Assembly: GCF_001613205.1 (NCBI RefSeq)
Contig: NZ_BDBX01000019.1
Coordinates: 1-64,000 of the forward strand
DNA: 64,000 nt
Source of the DNA: Nocardia sienata NBRC 100364
Lineage (GTDB): Bacteria > Actinomycetota > Actinomycetes > Mycobacteriales > Mycobacteriaceae
Direction: 5' to 3'
Shown: one piece after another, positions 26,580 to 38,607 of the stretch
How positions within the stretch are numbered: the stretch's first letter is position 1
How the letters are laid out: each line of letters begins with the position of its first letter
The notes under the pieces: model-generated
What the model saw: only the letters and a program-made list of their open reading frames with translations
The model's database searches: none
Told to the model about the DNA's origin: nothing
Position numbers and translations under genes: made by a program

Positions 26580-26709
26580 GCCGGTTCCGAATCAGGGACG
26601 GCGCGCCTCAGGAAAGGCAGGTTACTCGCCGGTATTGCTGGGTAAGCCCGCCGAAGGTGCAGCGTTGCGCCCATCCGATGCTGTCAACGCCGAAGGGATG
26701 AGGTTTTCG

Positions 26710-27672
26710 ATGAGCACACCCGACACCACTACGCTGCTGGCGCAGTTGCGCGCCGTCCTCGCTCTGACCAACACCGAGATCCAGGTCGCCGAGACTCGTA
26801 CCGCCCAGGCCCGCACCGACGCGGTGCGCCGGGAGTTGTCCGAGAACGCCGACAACGCCCGCGCCCGCGTCGAAGCCATCGAGGCCGCCATCCGCGATCT
26901 GGGCAATGCCCCGGACGTAGTCGGCCCCTTTCTCGGCCGCGCCTCGGCCGCGGTCAAGGCAATGGTCGAACAGGCTCAACCGTTCGATGAGGCCCTGCTC
27001 GGCGACCTCGCCCTCGAACATCAACTCCTCGATCGCGCCCGATACATCAAAGCGCTGGCGACTACAGCGCAACTAACCGATGTGGTGGCGTTGGCGGATC
27101 GTCTGATCACCGCGCATTCCGCGACCGTGGATTGGCTGACCATAGTCCTGGCCGAGGACGCCCTAGGCGGGCCCGCGGCGCTTCGCCGTACTCCCTTGCA
27201 GGCGGCCGCCGGGACCGCGGTGAAGCTGGTCAACCTCCCGGCCACCTGGTCCGCGCGGGGCCTGGACCGGGCCCTGGGCACCGTCCGCGCCACCTCACCC
27301 GCGCTCGGCGGACTGTTCGCCCAAGGCGCGCGGGCGGGCGATGTCGCCGTGAAAACCCTGACGGCCTCCCGTGACGCCGCCCTCGAAACCGCCGAGCTGG
27401 TCACCCGCAGCGAAGGCGCCGACACCGCCGCCGACGCGTTTCGCTCGATCCGCACCACCACCGGTGTCCTCGAATCCGATGAGTTGCCCATCGACGACTA
27501 CGACGAACTGAACGTCAGTCAAGCCGTCGCCGAGGTCAAAGAACTCACCGACCCCGCCGATATCCGAGCAATCGTCGCCCATGAGGAAGCCCACAAGAAC
27601 CGTCATGGTGTCGTATCGGCTGCCCAGACCCGCCTCGCCGCGATCGCCCAGGAAATCGCCGGACTCAGCTGA
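26710..27672 (+). CDS. Helical, ferritin-like domain protein
   Basis: A 320-residue Ala-rich, predominantly helical protein without signal peptide. Residues about 1-130 (TTTLLAQLRAVLALTNTEIQ, ENADNARARVEAIEAAI, DLALEHQLLDRARYIKALA) have the Glu/His spacing of ferritin-like bundles such as DUF892-type proteins, but a full di-iron site cannot be confirmed by eye. The C-terminal half has amphipathic helices and the acidic segment ESDELPIDDYDELNVSQAVA. ATG at 26710 is preferred over an in-frame ATG at 26698. The gene ends against an AT-rich spacer that leads into a decayed zone. Confidence 0.65.
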   Translation: MSTPDTTTLLAQLRAVLALTNTEIQVAETRTAQARTDAVRRELSENADNARARVEAIEAAIRDLGNAPDVVGPFLGRASAAVKAMVEQAQPFDEALLGDLALEHQLLDRARYIKALATTAQLTDVVALADRLITAHSATVDWLTIVLAEDALGGPAALRRTPLQAAAGTAVKLVNLPATWSARGLDRALGTVRATSPALGGLFAQGARAGDVAVKTLTASRDAALETAELVTRSEGADTAADAFRSIRTTTGVLESDELPIDDYDELNVSQAVAEVKELTDPADIRAIVAHEEAHKNRHGVVSAAQTRLAAIAQEIAGLS

Positions 27673-27795
27673 GCCACCGGCAACAGTGTTCATAAACCGA
27701 TATCTTCCTGAACAGTGATCGTCGGCATAATCGCTGGTCAACAGTGGTTATCCATTGATATCCGTTCATAAATACCCTGATTACGAACACGCGGT
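27673..27795. repeat. AT-rich spacer with repeated AACAGTG and TTCATAAA words
   Basis: This stretch is clearly less GC-rich than the rest of the window. AACAGTG occurs three times at a spacing of roughly 30 nt, and TTCATAA occurs twice. It marks the boundary between an intact gene and the decayed block. It could be a regulatory region or an old insertion junction. Confidence 0.4.
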
Positions 27796-27809
27796 TGCGG
27801 CGTAACCAC

Positions 27810-28090
27810 ATGCCCCGTCATGGAGGCGCGCGGGCCGCAGCCGAACTCTACGAGTTCGTTCACGCCGACTGGCTGTTCCGCATGCCCACCGTGCACCTCG
27901 CCGACGCACAGCACGCCGGCGGTGGACGGGCCTGGCTCTACGAACTGTGCTGGAGTTTCAACCGCGAGCAGGGCGCCTCCCACAGCCTCGACTTCCTGCC
28001 CGTATTCGGCACACTCCATCCCGACGCCGTCCGCGCACACCGGTCTGGACCACTCACCGATTCGCCACATTGCCGCTGGGCCGCTCGAAC
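27810..28090 (+). pseudogene. C-terminal remnant of a type-B carboxylesterase
   Basis: In one frame the translation ELYEFVHADWLFRMPTVHLA, then GGGRAWLYELCWSFNREQGA and SHSLDFLPVFGTL follows the C-terminal part of para-nitrobenzyl-esterase/type-B carboxylesterases, including the position of the catalytic histidine (usual motif GACHGLEIPFVFG). The N-terminal three quarters of such an enzyme, with the nucleophile serine, is missing, and the frame loses resemblance after about 28050. The fragment is therefore a relic rather than a gene. Confidence 0.55.
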
Positions 28091-28231
28091 TGAGCGGGCA
28101 ACCTCGGGCACCCGACATGGGCGAACGGGACTATATCGGTAACGGCGTTTCCGGCGGTTTGTACTAGTGCACAGCGTGGTGGTCGCGGTGTGCGGGAGCG
28201 TCTATGGGGTGCCGGTTTCTACGGTGTTCTC

Positions 28232-29491
28232 ATGAAGTATCTGGAAGGCCATTTCGCGCCGGTAGAGGTGGAGGTCACGGCCTATGATCTGCCGGTGACC
28301 GGGCGTATCCCGGCCGAACTCGGTGGCCGGTATGTGCGCAACGGTCCCAACCCGGTGGGCGTGGAGGATGCGGGCACCCATGTCTGGGGGATGGGGCAGG
28401 GGATGGTGCACGGGGTGCGGCTGCGCGACGGGCGGGCGGAGTGGTACCGCAACCGTTTCGTGCGGGTCCCGGGATTCGCGCCCATGGTGCATGTGATCGA
28501 GCACGCGGGGCAGACATTCGCCATGGCGGAGGGCGGACTGCCGCCGGCGCTGCTGGACGACGAGCTGAACACTGTGGGATTCTGCCAATTGGGAGCGACG
28601 GCGGAGGGGTTCACCGCAGGAGCGCATTCCAAATACGACCCGCGGACTGGGGAGTTGCATTCCCTGTCCTATATGCCCGGCCGAGATTTCGTGCAGTACA
28701 TCGTGACCGATACCGCGGGGGCGGTGGTTCGCACCGTACCGATCGAGATGACACGGACCCCGTTTCTGCACGACTTCGCTCTCACCGGCAACCATGTGGT
28801 GCTCTGGGATACTCCGCTGGGGTTCGACGGATTCGACTGCCGATGGCTACCGGAGCACCCCACACGGGTGGGCGTGATGCCGCGGACGGGGGGCGAGGTG
28901 CGCTGGTACGAGATCGACCCGGTGCATGTCAGTCATACGCTCAACGCCTACGACGACGGTGATTCGGTCGTCGTGGACCTGGTCACCGCCCAAGGCCCAT
29001 TCGATCCCGCCGATCCCGGCGCGATCCGGCCGGTGCTGGATCGTTGGACCCTCACCACCGGCACGGTCGGGCAGCAACGCATCGACGACCGGCCGCAGGA
29101 CTTTCCCCGGATCAATGACGCCTACGCCGCACGCCCACACCGCTACGGCTACTCCGCCGCGACCGCCCTGTACGGGATACCGTTCGCATCCGAGGGCGCG
29201 GCCCCGGACGAGGCCTTCACCAACGCGCTGGTCAAACACGATTTTGCGCGGGGCACTGCGGAGGTGCGCGCGTTCGGGGCGGAAGAAACCGTGGGCGAGG
29301 CGGTGTTCGCGGCCACCGGGCCGGGCGAAGACGAGGGATATCTGCTCACCTATGTCCACGATCCGCACCGCAATGCCGCCGATCTGGTCGTGCTGGCCGC
29401 TCAGGACTTCACCGGTGAACCCGTCGCGCGTATCCACCTGCCCGCCCGCGTACCGCTGGGCCTGCACGGCAACTGGTTACCCGACCACTGA
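28232..29491 (+). CDS. Carotenoid cleavage oxygenase family protein
   Basis: A 419-residue non-haem iron oxygenase of the RPE65/carotenoid-cleavage family. The four iron-binding histidines are recognisable: His132 (AHSKYDP), His180 (FLHDFALT), His235 (VSHTLNAYDDG) and His412 (LHGNWLPDH). The N-terminal GRYVRNGPNPV is a family signature. ATG at 28232 is preferred to the upstream GTG at 28190. The product should cleave a double bond of a carotenoid or stilbene-like substrate. A GntR/TetR regulator gene follows 19 nt downstream and probably controls it. Confidence 0.88.
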   Translation: MKYLEGHFAPVEVEVTAYDLPVTGRIPAELGGRYVRNGPNPVGVEDAGTHVWGMGQGMVHGVRLRDGRAEWYRNRFVRVPGFAPMVHVIEHAGQTFAMAEGGLPPALLDDELNTVGFCQLGATAEGFTAGAHSKYDPRTGELHSLSYMPGRDFVQYIVTDTAGAVVRTVPIEMTRTPFLHDFALTGNHVVLWDTPLGFDGFDCRWLPEHPTRVGVMPRTGGEVRWYEIDPVHVSHTLNAYDDGDSVVVDLVTAQGPFDPADPGAIRPVLDRWTLTTGTVGQQRIDDRPQDFPRINDAYAARPHRYGYSAATALYGIPFASEGAAPDEAFTNALVKHDFARGTAEVRAFGAEETVGEAVFAATGPGEDEGYLLTYVHDPHRNAADLVVLAAQDFTGEPVARIHLPARVPLGLHGNWLPDH

Positions 29492-29510
29492 CTCGTGCCA
29501 GCATGATGGT

Positions 29511-30419
29511 GTGACCGATCCCCGACCGCCCTACCTTCGAATCGTCGCCGAGATCGAGCGGCGCATCGCCGCCGGAGAGCTGCGGCCGGGTGATCCGGTT
29601 CCCACCACCAGGGCCGTCGCGCGCGAATGGGGCGTCGCCATCGCCACCGCCACCAAAGCCCTGGCCGCGCTGAAACACTCGGGCGCCATCGAATCGACCT
29701 CCCGCGTCGGCGCCGTGGTCGCCGCGCGCCGGTTGCCCTCGCGAACCACCGCTGGGCTCGAACGCGAGCAGATCGTGCGTGCGGCGATGCAGATCGCCGA
29801 CAGCCGTGGTTTGGCAGCACTGTCGCTGCGGGCAGTGGCCGCCGAACTCGGCGTCGCGACCATGACGCTGCGCCGCCACCTCGACGCCGACGCCGAACTC
29901 ACCCAACTGCTCGCGGACGCCGCCTTCGCCGAGATCGACTACCCCGAACCGGCCCAGGGGTGGCGCTCACATCTGCGTGTGGCCGCACGCCTGCAATGGA
30001 TTGTCTACCAGCGTCATCCATGGGTGCCGCCGCTGGTGTCCATCACCCGGCCGGCCACCCTGCCGGCAATGATCGCCTACGGACTGTGGACGCTACGCGC
30101 CTTCGACGGCCTGGAACTGGACTCCTCCACCCGGCTCCACGTCTACGCCACCCTGGTCAACTACGTGCGGGGCACAGCGATGAACATCGAAAGCGAAGCC
30201 CGCGCCGAACTGGACACCGGAATGACGAGCAAACAATGGGGCGCTGCCCGGCTCGCCGTCGACCGAGCGCTGATCACCCAGATCACCGAACCGAACACAG
30301 AAGTGGACTTGGAATCACTGTTCGCGTTCGGACTGGAACGGCTGCTCGACGGCCTGACCATCGTGATGACACCGCCGATGACTCGAAGACCGCGGACACA
30401 CCTCGGTCCGCGGCACTGA
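29511..30419 (+). CDS. Transcriptional regulator with GntR and TetR DNA-binding domains
   Basis: A 302-residue regulator starting at GTG 29511. Residues about 5-70 form a GntR winged HTH (YLRIVAEIERRIAAGELRPG, then TTRAVAREWGVAIATATKAL). Residues about 85-140 form a second, TetR-type HTH (IVRAAMQIADSRGLAALSLR, then AVAAELGVATMTLRRHLDAD). The rest is a TetR_C-like ligand domain. Such GntR-TetR fusions occur in actinobacteria. It follows the oxygenase gene on the same strand. Confidence 0.85.
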   Translation: MTDPRPPYLRIVAEIERRIAAGELRPGDPVPTTRAVAREWGVAIATATKALAALKHSGAIESTSRVGAVVAARRLPSRTTAGLEREQIVRAAMQIADSRGLAALSLRAVAAELGVATMTLRRHLDADAELTQLLADAAFAEIDYPEPAQGWRSHLRVAARLQWIVYQRHPWVPPLVSITRPATLPAMIAYGLWTLRAFDGLELDSSTRLHVYATLVNYVRGTAMNIESEARAELDTGMTSKQWGAARLAVDRALITQITEPNTEVDLESLFAFGLERLLDGLTIVMTPPMTRRPRTHLGPRH

Positions 30420-30486
30420 TCGACAGACCCGGCCCCCGGCGATGAGACGCTACGAGAAACCATGACCGCCCCTTTCCCGGTGTCCA

Positions 30487-30800
30487 GTGACCGATCTTGG
30501 GCTCAATCGGTCACTGCATCACCGCGTGGACGGCTATGTCGCCGTGGAGGGTTCGGTGCGGGACTACGGGTTGTCACCTGCCGGCCAGGACGAGTTGTGG
30601 AGACGGTGGCGGGCAGGGGAGTCGCCCAGTTCGATTATGCCAAGCAGTGGCCGCCGCAGCCGACCTCCGCGTTTTGTCATCGGCAGGCCACCGAGGCGTG
30701 GGCCTGGGGCCCTCCCGCCACACATACCCACCAGGTCGGCAGCCACCACTTGCCCTCACGCGGGACGAGGGGAACAACGGTAGGCATTGTTCCCGCGCTG
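30487..30800 (+). pseudogene. IS30-like transposase N-terminal remnant, frameshifted
   Basis: One frame reads VRDYGLSPAGQDELWRRWRA then GESPSSI, close to the HTH start of actinobacterial IS30-family transposases (LS-x-AGKDELWRRWRAGES). The similarity then passes to another frame with GLGPSRHTYPPGRQPPLALT and RDEG, resembling the following PPPRRRSxRALTLDERE region. Downstream catalytic DDE parts are absent. It abuts the 3' end of the broken serine hydrolase gene on the other strand, which suggests the insertion truncated that gene. Confidence 0.5.
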
Positions 30801-32129
30801 CTGGTCGTACTGGTCGTCACCAAGAGAATATTCGGTCGGATCAAGGTGACCCGGTCCACGTTCACCTGCAATGAGAACTGGGCTTGGAACGATGCCATTC
30901 GATCGACGAGGTTCGGATCCTTGTCGTCGTCGACAACGCGGATACGCTTCGCTCCGGCCGGAACACCCGGATCGAAGACCTCCTTGATCTGTGAATCCAT
31001 TTCGGCGACCGTCGGGAGCGGCGGCGTGGGCTCTGTCGGCACTTCGACCGGACGGCGGGTGCCCGGGTAGAGATCGTCGACGATGGCCGACCAGATACTC
31101 GGCGCATCGACCATCAACTGTGTCCCCGGCAGGGTGTGCTGGTTCACCACGACCACCACACTGACGTCGCGTTCGGGCAGATAGCCGATCTGGGTCGTAT
31201 AACCGAGGACCGATCCCTCATGGGACAACCAACGACCGTCCTGCGCCAGCCCCGGACCGTACCGGTACGTTCCACCTCCCGGCGTCGAGATATCGGTGAA
31301 CGCTGTCCGAGCCCGGAAAGTCGGCTCCTTCAACAGCTCACCTCGGCCGAGCATCGACGCATACGATGCCAGGTCCGCGACCGAGGACACCATCGCTCCG
31401 GCCGCACCGTAAAGAGCCGGAGACGTGCGTTCGGTGACATCGACGGGAACGTCTCCAGCGTAGGTGTACCCACGGGCGGCAGGCACCGGAAGCGATGGAT
31501 CGCCGGATAGAAGGTTTCACGCAACCCGTGGTCGCCGGCGAGGTCGTTCAGCACCTGGCGTGCCGGCTTGCCCGTCACCTGCTCCAGCACTAGCCCCAGC
31601 AGGTAATACTCGGAATTGGAATAGTTGCCGTGCTGTCGAGGCCTTCTCGCGGCGTCGGGGCGGGCGGCGATGACTCGCAGGACATCACCACGGCCCCATT
31701 CCGAAGTGGGCTCTGCCGGTTGTAACTGTTCCGCGAACTCCGGATCCGCCGAGTAGTCGTAGACGCCCCCACGCATGCCGAGCAAATCCCTGATGGTGAT
31801 CGCCTCGCCGTGCGGCACACCCGGTACAAACTTTCGAGGGAATCGTCCAGCGACAACCTGCCCTGCTCCGCAGCGCGCAGGACCGCTGTCGCCGTGAAGG
31901 TTTTCGTGACACTTCCGATCCGGAAGTGGTCATCGACGGTGGCAGGTCTGCCGGTGGTGGTATCAGCGAGCCCATATGCCCGCATGTAACTCCCCCGTTC
32001 CGGGTCCACGATCGCCACCGCTGCCCCGGGGATCAGCCCGGCCTCCATATGCGCGCGCACGGCGCGGTCGACCACTGCAGTCGCCTCGACCGGAACCCCC
32101 TTCGGGCTCATGGTCGCTGCTCGTGTCAC
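30677..32129 (-). pseudogene. Serine hydrolase (beta-lactamase fold), broken by two frameshifts
   Basis: Three minus-strand frames join into one protein. The N-terminal part (from GTG 32129 or ATG 32111) carries the SxxK motif in IGSVTKTFTATAV. Near 31834 the frame is lost: restoring two bases would read LEKFVPGVPHGEAI. The middle part carries the second motif in GNYSNSEYYLLG. Near 31505 a single base is missing: the next frame resumes DPSLPVPAARGYTYAG. The C-terminal part contains the rest of the hydrolase and a tail (IRVVDDDKDPNLVDRM) like small actinobacterial secreted antigens, ending in the IS30-like remnant. Either a recent pseudogene or sequencing errors. Confidence 0.75.
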
Positions 32130-32133
32130 CGCA

Positions 32134-32337
32134 TGCTCGCTCGGTCTGTGTGGTGATGAGTGCTCGGAAAGGGTGCGACACGACGGCGGTCTTCGCCAAC
32201 CAGCGAAGCGCCGTCCAGGATTCGTCAGCCGTGAGAGTGCGCTCGCCTGCGATCAGTCTTCGCAGTATCGGGTTGCCGGCGACCTCGAGGTCACTCACCG
32301 TCTGTCCGCGGCCCCTGTTCAGCACGCCAGTAAGCAA
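32134..32337 (-). pseudogene. Short protein fragment (HNH-associated type)
   Basis: The minus-strand frame opens MLTGVLNRGRGQTV and continues LEVAGNPILRRLIAGERTL and WTALRWLAKTAVV. The pattern LE-x-ILR-LI-G then AL-W-KTA resembles a segment found in some HNH-endonuclease-like hypothetical proteins. No start or end of a full gene can be found, so it is probably a remnant in the decayed zone. The family assignment is weak. Confidence 0.3.
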
Positions 32338-32697
32338 TCGTGGGGGACGGCAGAACTTCTACCTAGGCAGCCCGCGTGCGCGGCCGGATTCCGTCGGTAC
32401 GTCGCGTGGCGTGGCGAGAGGAGTCGACGGGCCCCTTGCTGCTTCCCAGCGGGATGAACCAACCCGGCCGGCTGGCTCCAATGGGGCGCTCCTCGGCCAG
32501 GGCGGGGGACCATCTGTCCCGGCCTCTGGGCGGTCGGTATATCCAGCGCCGAGTTTCCCCTACCCGGCGCATGGATCCGGGGAATGTCGGTGGTGCCTGC
32601 ACGGTTGTGAATCGCGTGCGAATCGTAGAAAAATCGTAGAAAGCGGGGGTAGACCCCACGGATGTGCAGGTCAACGGTGGGATAGGCTTTGTCGGTC
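32338..32697. other. Intergenic region without a supported gene
   Basis: About 360 nt between the decayed block and iscS. Frames on both strands lack family signal. Just before iscS there is a tandem AATCGTAGAAA/AATCGTAGAAA repeat near 32620-32642 and a small GGGGT-AGA-CCCC hairpin. It probably holds the iscS-mnmA promoter. Confidence 0.5.
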
Positions 32698-33924
32698 ATG
32701 AAGTCGGCTTTCCCGGGTGCTGTCAGCGGTGTGCCCACGACGGTCTACCTCGATCATGCGGCGACCACACCGATGCTGCCCGTCGCGATCGAGGCGATGA
32801 CCGCTGCCTTCGCGCAGGTCGGGAACGCGTCCTCGCTGCACGGCTCGGGCCGGGCCGCCCGGCGCCGGCTGGAGGAGTCGCGCGAATCGATCGCCGCGGA
32901 TCTCGGCGCCCGTCCCTCCGAGGTGATCCTCTGTTCCGGCGGAACCGAGAGCGACAATCTCGCGATCAAGGGGATCTACTGGGCCCGGCGGGACGCGGAC
33001 CCGCGATGTAACCGGATTCTGGCCACCGCCGTCGAGCACCACGCGGTGCTCGACGCCGTGGAGTGGCTGGAGCGGCACGAGGGCGCCCGGGTCACCTGGC
33101 TGCCGGTGGACGCCGAGGGAATCGTCTCCCCGGAGACACTGCGCGCCGAACTGGCCGCGCATCCCGGCGAGGTCGCGCTGGTCACCGTGATGTGGGCCAA
33201 CAACGAGGTCGGGGCGGTCCAGCCGATCCGGGAGCTGGCCGAGATCGCGGAGGCGGCCGGAGTGCCAATGCACAGTGACGCGGTCCAGGCCGCCGCGCAG
33301 CTGCCCATGGATTTCGGCGCCACCGGGCTCGCCGCCGCGAGTTTCACCGGGCACAAACTGGGCGGGCCGCACGGGGTCGGCGTTCTCCTGCTCGGCCGCC
33401 AGGTGGGTTGTGTGCCGCTGCTGCACGGCGGCGGCCACGAACGTGACCTACGCTCGGGGACCTCCGATGTCGCGGCGGTGGCCGGGCTGGCCGCGGCCCT
33501 GCGGCAGACCGTGGCCGAGATGCCGGCCCGGTCCGTGGAACTGTCCGGCCTGCGCGACGACCTGATCGCGGGCATGCGGCAGGCCGTCCCGGACGCGATA
33601 CTCAACGGACCCCACGACGAGCGGCGGCTGCCCGGTAACGCGCATTTCACCTTCCCCGGCTGCGAAGGTGATTCGCTGCTGATGCTGCTGGACGCCGCGG
33701 GAATCGAATGCTCGACCGGATCGGCGTGCACGGCGGGGGTGGCCTCGCCGAGCCATGTCCTGATCGCCATGGGCGTCGAGGCCCGCGAAGCGCGGGGGTC
33801 GCTGCGGTTTTCCCTTGGACACACCTCGCAGCGGTCCGATATAGAGGCAGTACTGGAAGTACTGCCGCAGGTGGTGGAACGAGCCAGGGCCGCGGGTCTG
33901 GCCGGTGCGAGAGGAGGTGCGTAG
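32698..33924 (+). CDS. iscS: Cysteine desulfurase
   Basis: A 408-residue PLP enzyme that removes sulfur from cysteine for Fe-S clusters and tRNA thiolation. The PLP lysine is Lys220 in [12 protein letters not shown], and the sulfur-carrying cysteine is Cys344 in [29 protein letters not shown] at the N-terminus is typical. ATG at 32698 is chosen; TTG 32689 and GTG 32731 are alternatives. mnmA starts 3 nt after the stop, so sulfur transfer to MnmA is a likely main role. Matches Rv3025c. Confidence 0.95.
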   Translation: MKSAFPGAVSGVPTTVYLDHAATTPMLPVAIEAMTAAFAQVGNASSLHGSGRAARRRLEESRESIAADLGARPSEVILCSGGTESDNLAIKGIYWARRDADPRCNRILATAVEHHAVLDAVEWLERHEGARVTWLPVDAEGIVSPETLRAELAAHPGEVALVTVMWANNEVGAVQPIRELAEIAEAAGVPMHSDAVQAAAQLPMDFGATGLAAASFTGHKLGGPHGVGVLLLGRQVGCVPLLHGGGHERDLRSGTSDVAAVAGLAAALRQTVAEMPARSVELSGLRDDLIAGMRQAVPDAILNGPHDERRLPGNAHFTFPGCEGDSLLMLLDAAGIECSTGSACTAGVASPSHVLIAMGVEAREARGSLRFSLGHTSQRSDIEAVLEVLPQVVERARAAGLAGARGGA

Positions 33925-33927
33925 CGT

Positions 33928-35028
33928 ATGCGTGTGCTCGCCGCGATGAGTGGTGGAGTCGATTCCGCGGTGGCGGCGGCACGGGCCGTCGACGCCGGGC
34001 ACGAGGTGGTCGGAGTGCATCTGGCGCTGTCGAGTGCACCGGGCACTCTGCGCACCGGATCGCGCGGCTGCTGTTCGAAGGAGGACGCGGGCGACGCCCG
34101 GCGCGCCGCCGATGTGCTGGGGATCCCCTTCTACGTCTGGGATTTCGCGGACCGTTTCAAAGAAGACGTGATCGACGATTTCGTCGAGTCCTACGCGGCG
34201 GGGGAGACACCCAACCCCTGCCTGCGCTGCAACGAGAAGATCAAGTTCTCGGCGCTCGCCGACCGGGCCGTGGCGCTCGGCTTCGACGCGGTGGTCACCG
34301 GTCACTACGCCCGGCTCGCCGACGGTGTGCTGCGCCGAGCGGTGGACGCGGACAAGGACCAGTCCTATGTTCTCGCGGTGCTGACCGCCGAGCAGCTGTC
34401 GCGGGCCATGTTCCCGGTGGGTGATACGCCCAAGCCACAGATCCGGGCCGAGGCGGCCGAGCGGGGCCTGGCGGTCGCGAACAAACCGGACAGCCACGAC
34501 ATCTGCTTCATCCCGTCCGGGGACACCCGAGCGTTCCTGGGCGCGAAGATCGGAATCCGTCCCGGCGCCATCGTGGACTCGGGCGGCACGGAGCTGGGCC
34601 GGCACGAGGGTGTGCACGGATTCACTATCGGTCAGCGCAAGGGTCTGGGCCTGCCCGGGCCGGGCCCCGACGGCAAACCTCGCTACGTCACCGATATCGA
34701 TCCCGATTCGGGCACCGTGCGCGTCGGCTCGGCCGACGATCTGCTGGTGTGGTCGATCGAGGCCGACCGGGCCATCTGGACCGGCGGCGCGGCACCCACC
34801 GAACCGCTGGATTGTGTGGTGCAGGTCCGTGCGCACGGCGGCACCGCGCCCGCGACGGCCGAGGCGGTCGGTGACGGTCTCGCGGTGCGTCTGCACGAAC
34901 CGCTCAGCGGAGTCGCGCGCGGCCAGGCCGTGGTGCTGTACCGGCCCGATACCGCGGGTGACGCGGTGCTCGGCAGCGGCACCATCAGCGCGACCGCGCG
35001 TACCGCGCCCGCCGGCGCACCACGATGA
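33928..35028 (+). CDS. mnmA: tRNA-specific 2-thiouridylase
   Basis: A 366-residue ATP-dependent enzyme that makes 2-thiouridine at U34 of tRNAs for Lys, Glu and Gln. The PP-loop SGGVDS is at residues 8-13. The two catalytic cysteines are Cys98 ([12 protein letters not shown]) and Cys193 ([11 protein letters not shown]). It starts 3 nt after iscS and its stop overlaps the next start by four bases (ATGA). The operon matches Rv3025c-Rv3024c. Confidence 0.96.
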   Translation: MRVLAAMSGGVDSAVAAARAVDAGHEVVGVHLALSSAPGTLRTGSRGCCSKEDAGDARRAADVLGIPFYVWDFADRFKEDVIDDFVESYAAGETPNPCLRCNEKIKFSALADRAVALGFDAVVTGHYARLADGVLRRAVDADKDQSYVLAVLTAEQLSRAMFPVGDTPKPQIRAEAAERGLAVANKPDSHDICFIPSGDTRAFLGAKIGIRPGAIVDSGGTELGRHEGVHGFTIGQRKGLGLPGPGPDGKPRYVTDIDPDSGTVRVGSADDLLVWSIEADRAIWTGGAAPTEPLDCVVQVRAHGGTAPATAEAVGDGLAVRLHEPLSGVARGQAVVLYRPDTAGDAVLGSGTISATARTAPAGAPR

Positions 35029-36059
35029 ACCCGTCCGGTCTGCCGGCCGGGGTCGCGACAGGGGTGGGGTCGTGGCCGGGTAGCGACCCCCGGGAAGCCG
35101 CGGCGGTGATCGTCGGCGAATTGACCGGCCTGCCGCACCTGGTGGAGCTACCCGCCCGCGGAGTAGGCGCGGATATGGTCGGCCGGGCCTCCGCGCTGCT
35201 GGTGGATATGCGATTCGACACCACCCCGCGCGGCTACCGCCTGGCCGCCCGGCCGGGTGCGGTCTCGCGGCGCGCGAACGATCTGCTGCGCACCGATGTG
35301 GACGCGCTCCAGGAGGCGTGGGAGAACGCCGGGCTGCGCGGGTCGGGCCGGCCGGTGAAGGTGCAGGCCCCCGGCCCGCTGACGCTCGCCGCACAGGTGG
35401 AGCTGGCCAGTGGGCATCGGGTGCTGACCGACCGGGGCGCGGTACGGGATCTGGCGGAATCGCTGGCCGAGGGCGTGGCCGCGCATATCGCCGAGGTCGG
35501 GTCGCGGCTCGAGGCCGAGGTGGTGCTGCAACTGGACGAGCCGTCGCTGGGCGCCGTACTGGCCGGTTCCCTGCGCGGGGCGAGTGTGCTGAACACGGTC
35601 GCGGCCCTACCGGAGCCGGAAGCGCTGGCGATCCTGGAAACGGTGCTGGCGTCGCAGGCAGTACCCACGGTGGTGCACAGTTGCGCGAGCCCGCCGCCCC
35701 TGGCATTCCTCGGACGGACCTCCGCGACGGCGCTGGGCTTCGATCTGGCGACACTCGCGGGCACCGCCGGTCTGGACGCGCTGGGTGAGGCGCTCGACGG
35801 TGGCAAACAGCTCATTCTCGGGCTCGTACCCACTACCCGCCCCGCCACCGCGGTGACCTGGCGCGAGACCGCCGAACCGGGCGCCCGACTGGTCGACCGG
35901 CTCGGTTTCCCGCGCACCGACCTGGCTCGCCGGGTGGCGGTGAGTCCCGCATGCGGCCTGGCCGCAGCACCGCTGAGCTGGGCTAGGGACGCGGTCCGCC
36001 TGGCCGTCGATACCGCGAAGGCCTTCGCGCAGGACCCGGAGGCGCTCGTCGCCGGCTGA
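35025..36059 (+). CDS. MetE C-terminal-like protein (Rv3015c-like)
   Basis: A 344-residue protein with the fold of the catalytic domain of cobalamin-independent methionine synthase. [17 protein letters not shown] at the start, [27 protein letters not shown] (His and Cys as zinc ligands) and SPACGLA (Cys zinc ligand) are visible. It lacks the N-terminal MetE domain, so it may act on another methyl donor or thiol. It overlaps mnmA by four bases and is thus the third gene of the iscS operon. Confidence 0.82.
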   Translation: MNPSGLPAGVATGVGSWPGSDPREAAAVIVGELTGLPHLVELPARGVGADMVGRASALLVDMRFDTTPRGYRLAARPGAVSRRANDLLRTDVDALQEAWENAGLRGSGRPVKVQAPGPLTLAAQVELASGHRVLTDRGAVRDLAESLAEGVAAHIAEVGSRLEAEVVLQLDEPSLGAVLAGSLRGASVLNTVAALPEPEALAILETVLASQAVPTVVHSCASPPPLAFLGRTSATALGFDLATLAGTAGLDALGEALDGGKQLILGLVPTTRPATAVTWRETAEPGARLVDRLGFPRTDLARRVAVSPACGLAAAPLSWARDAVRLAVDTAKAFAQDPEALVAG

Positions 36060-38538
<2,479 letters not shown>

Positions 38539-38607
38539 CGGCGGCGGCCGGGACACGACCCGGTACCGATCCTGCGAGACCGGGTCCATACACGGCAGGA
38601 TGGCGGG

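Noticed and set aside
30462..31070. 202-codon plus-strand ORF over the hydrolase 3' end
   Set aside because: It is antisense to recognisable hydrolase sequence and mixes transposase remnant in a different frame.
33448..35754. 768-codon open frame on the minus strand across iscS, mnmA and the MetE-like gene
   Set aside because: Arg/Pro/Gly-rich shadow of three well-supported plus-strand genes in high-GC DNA.
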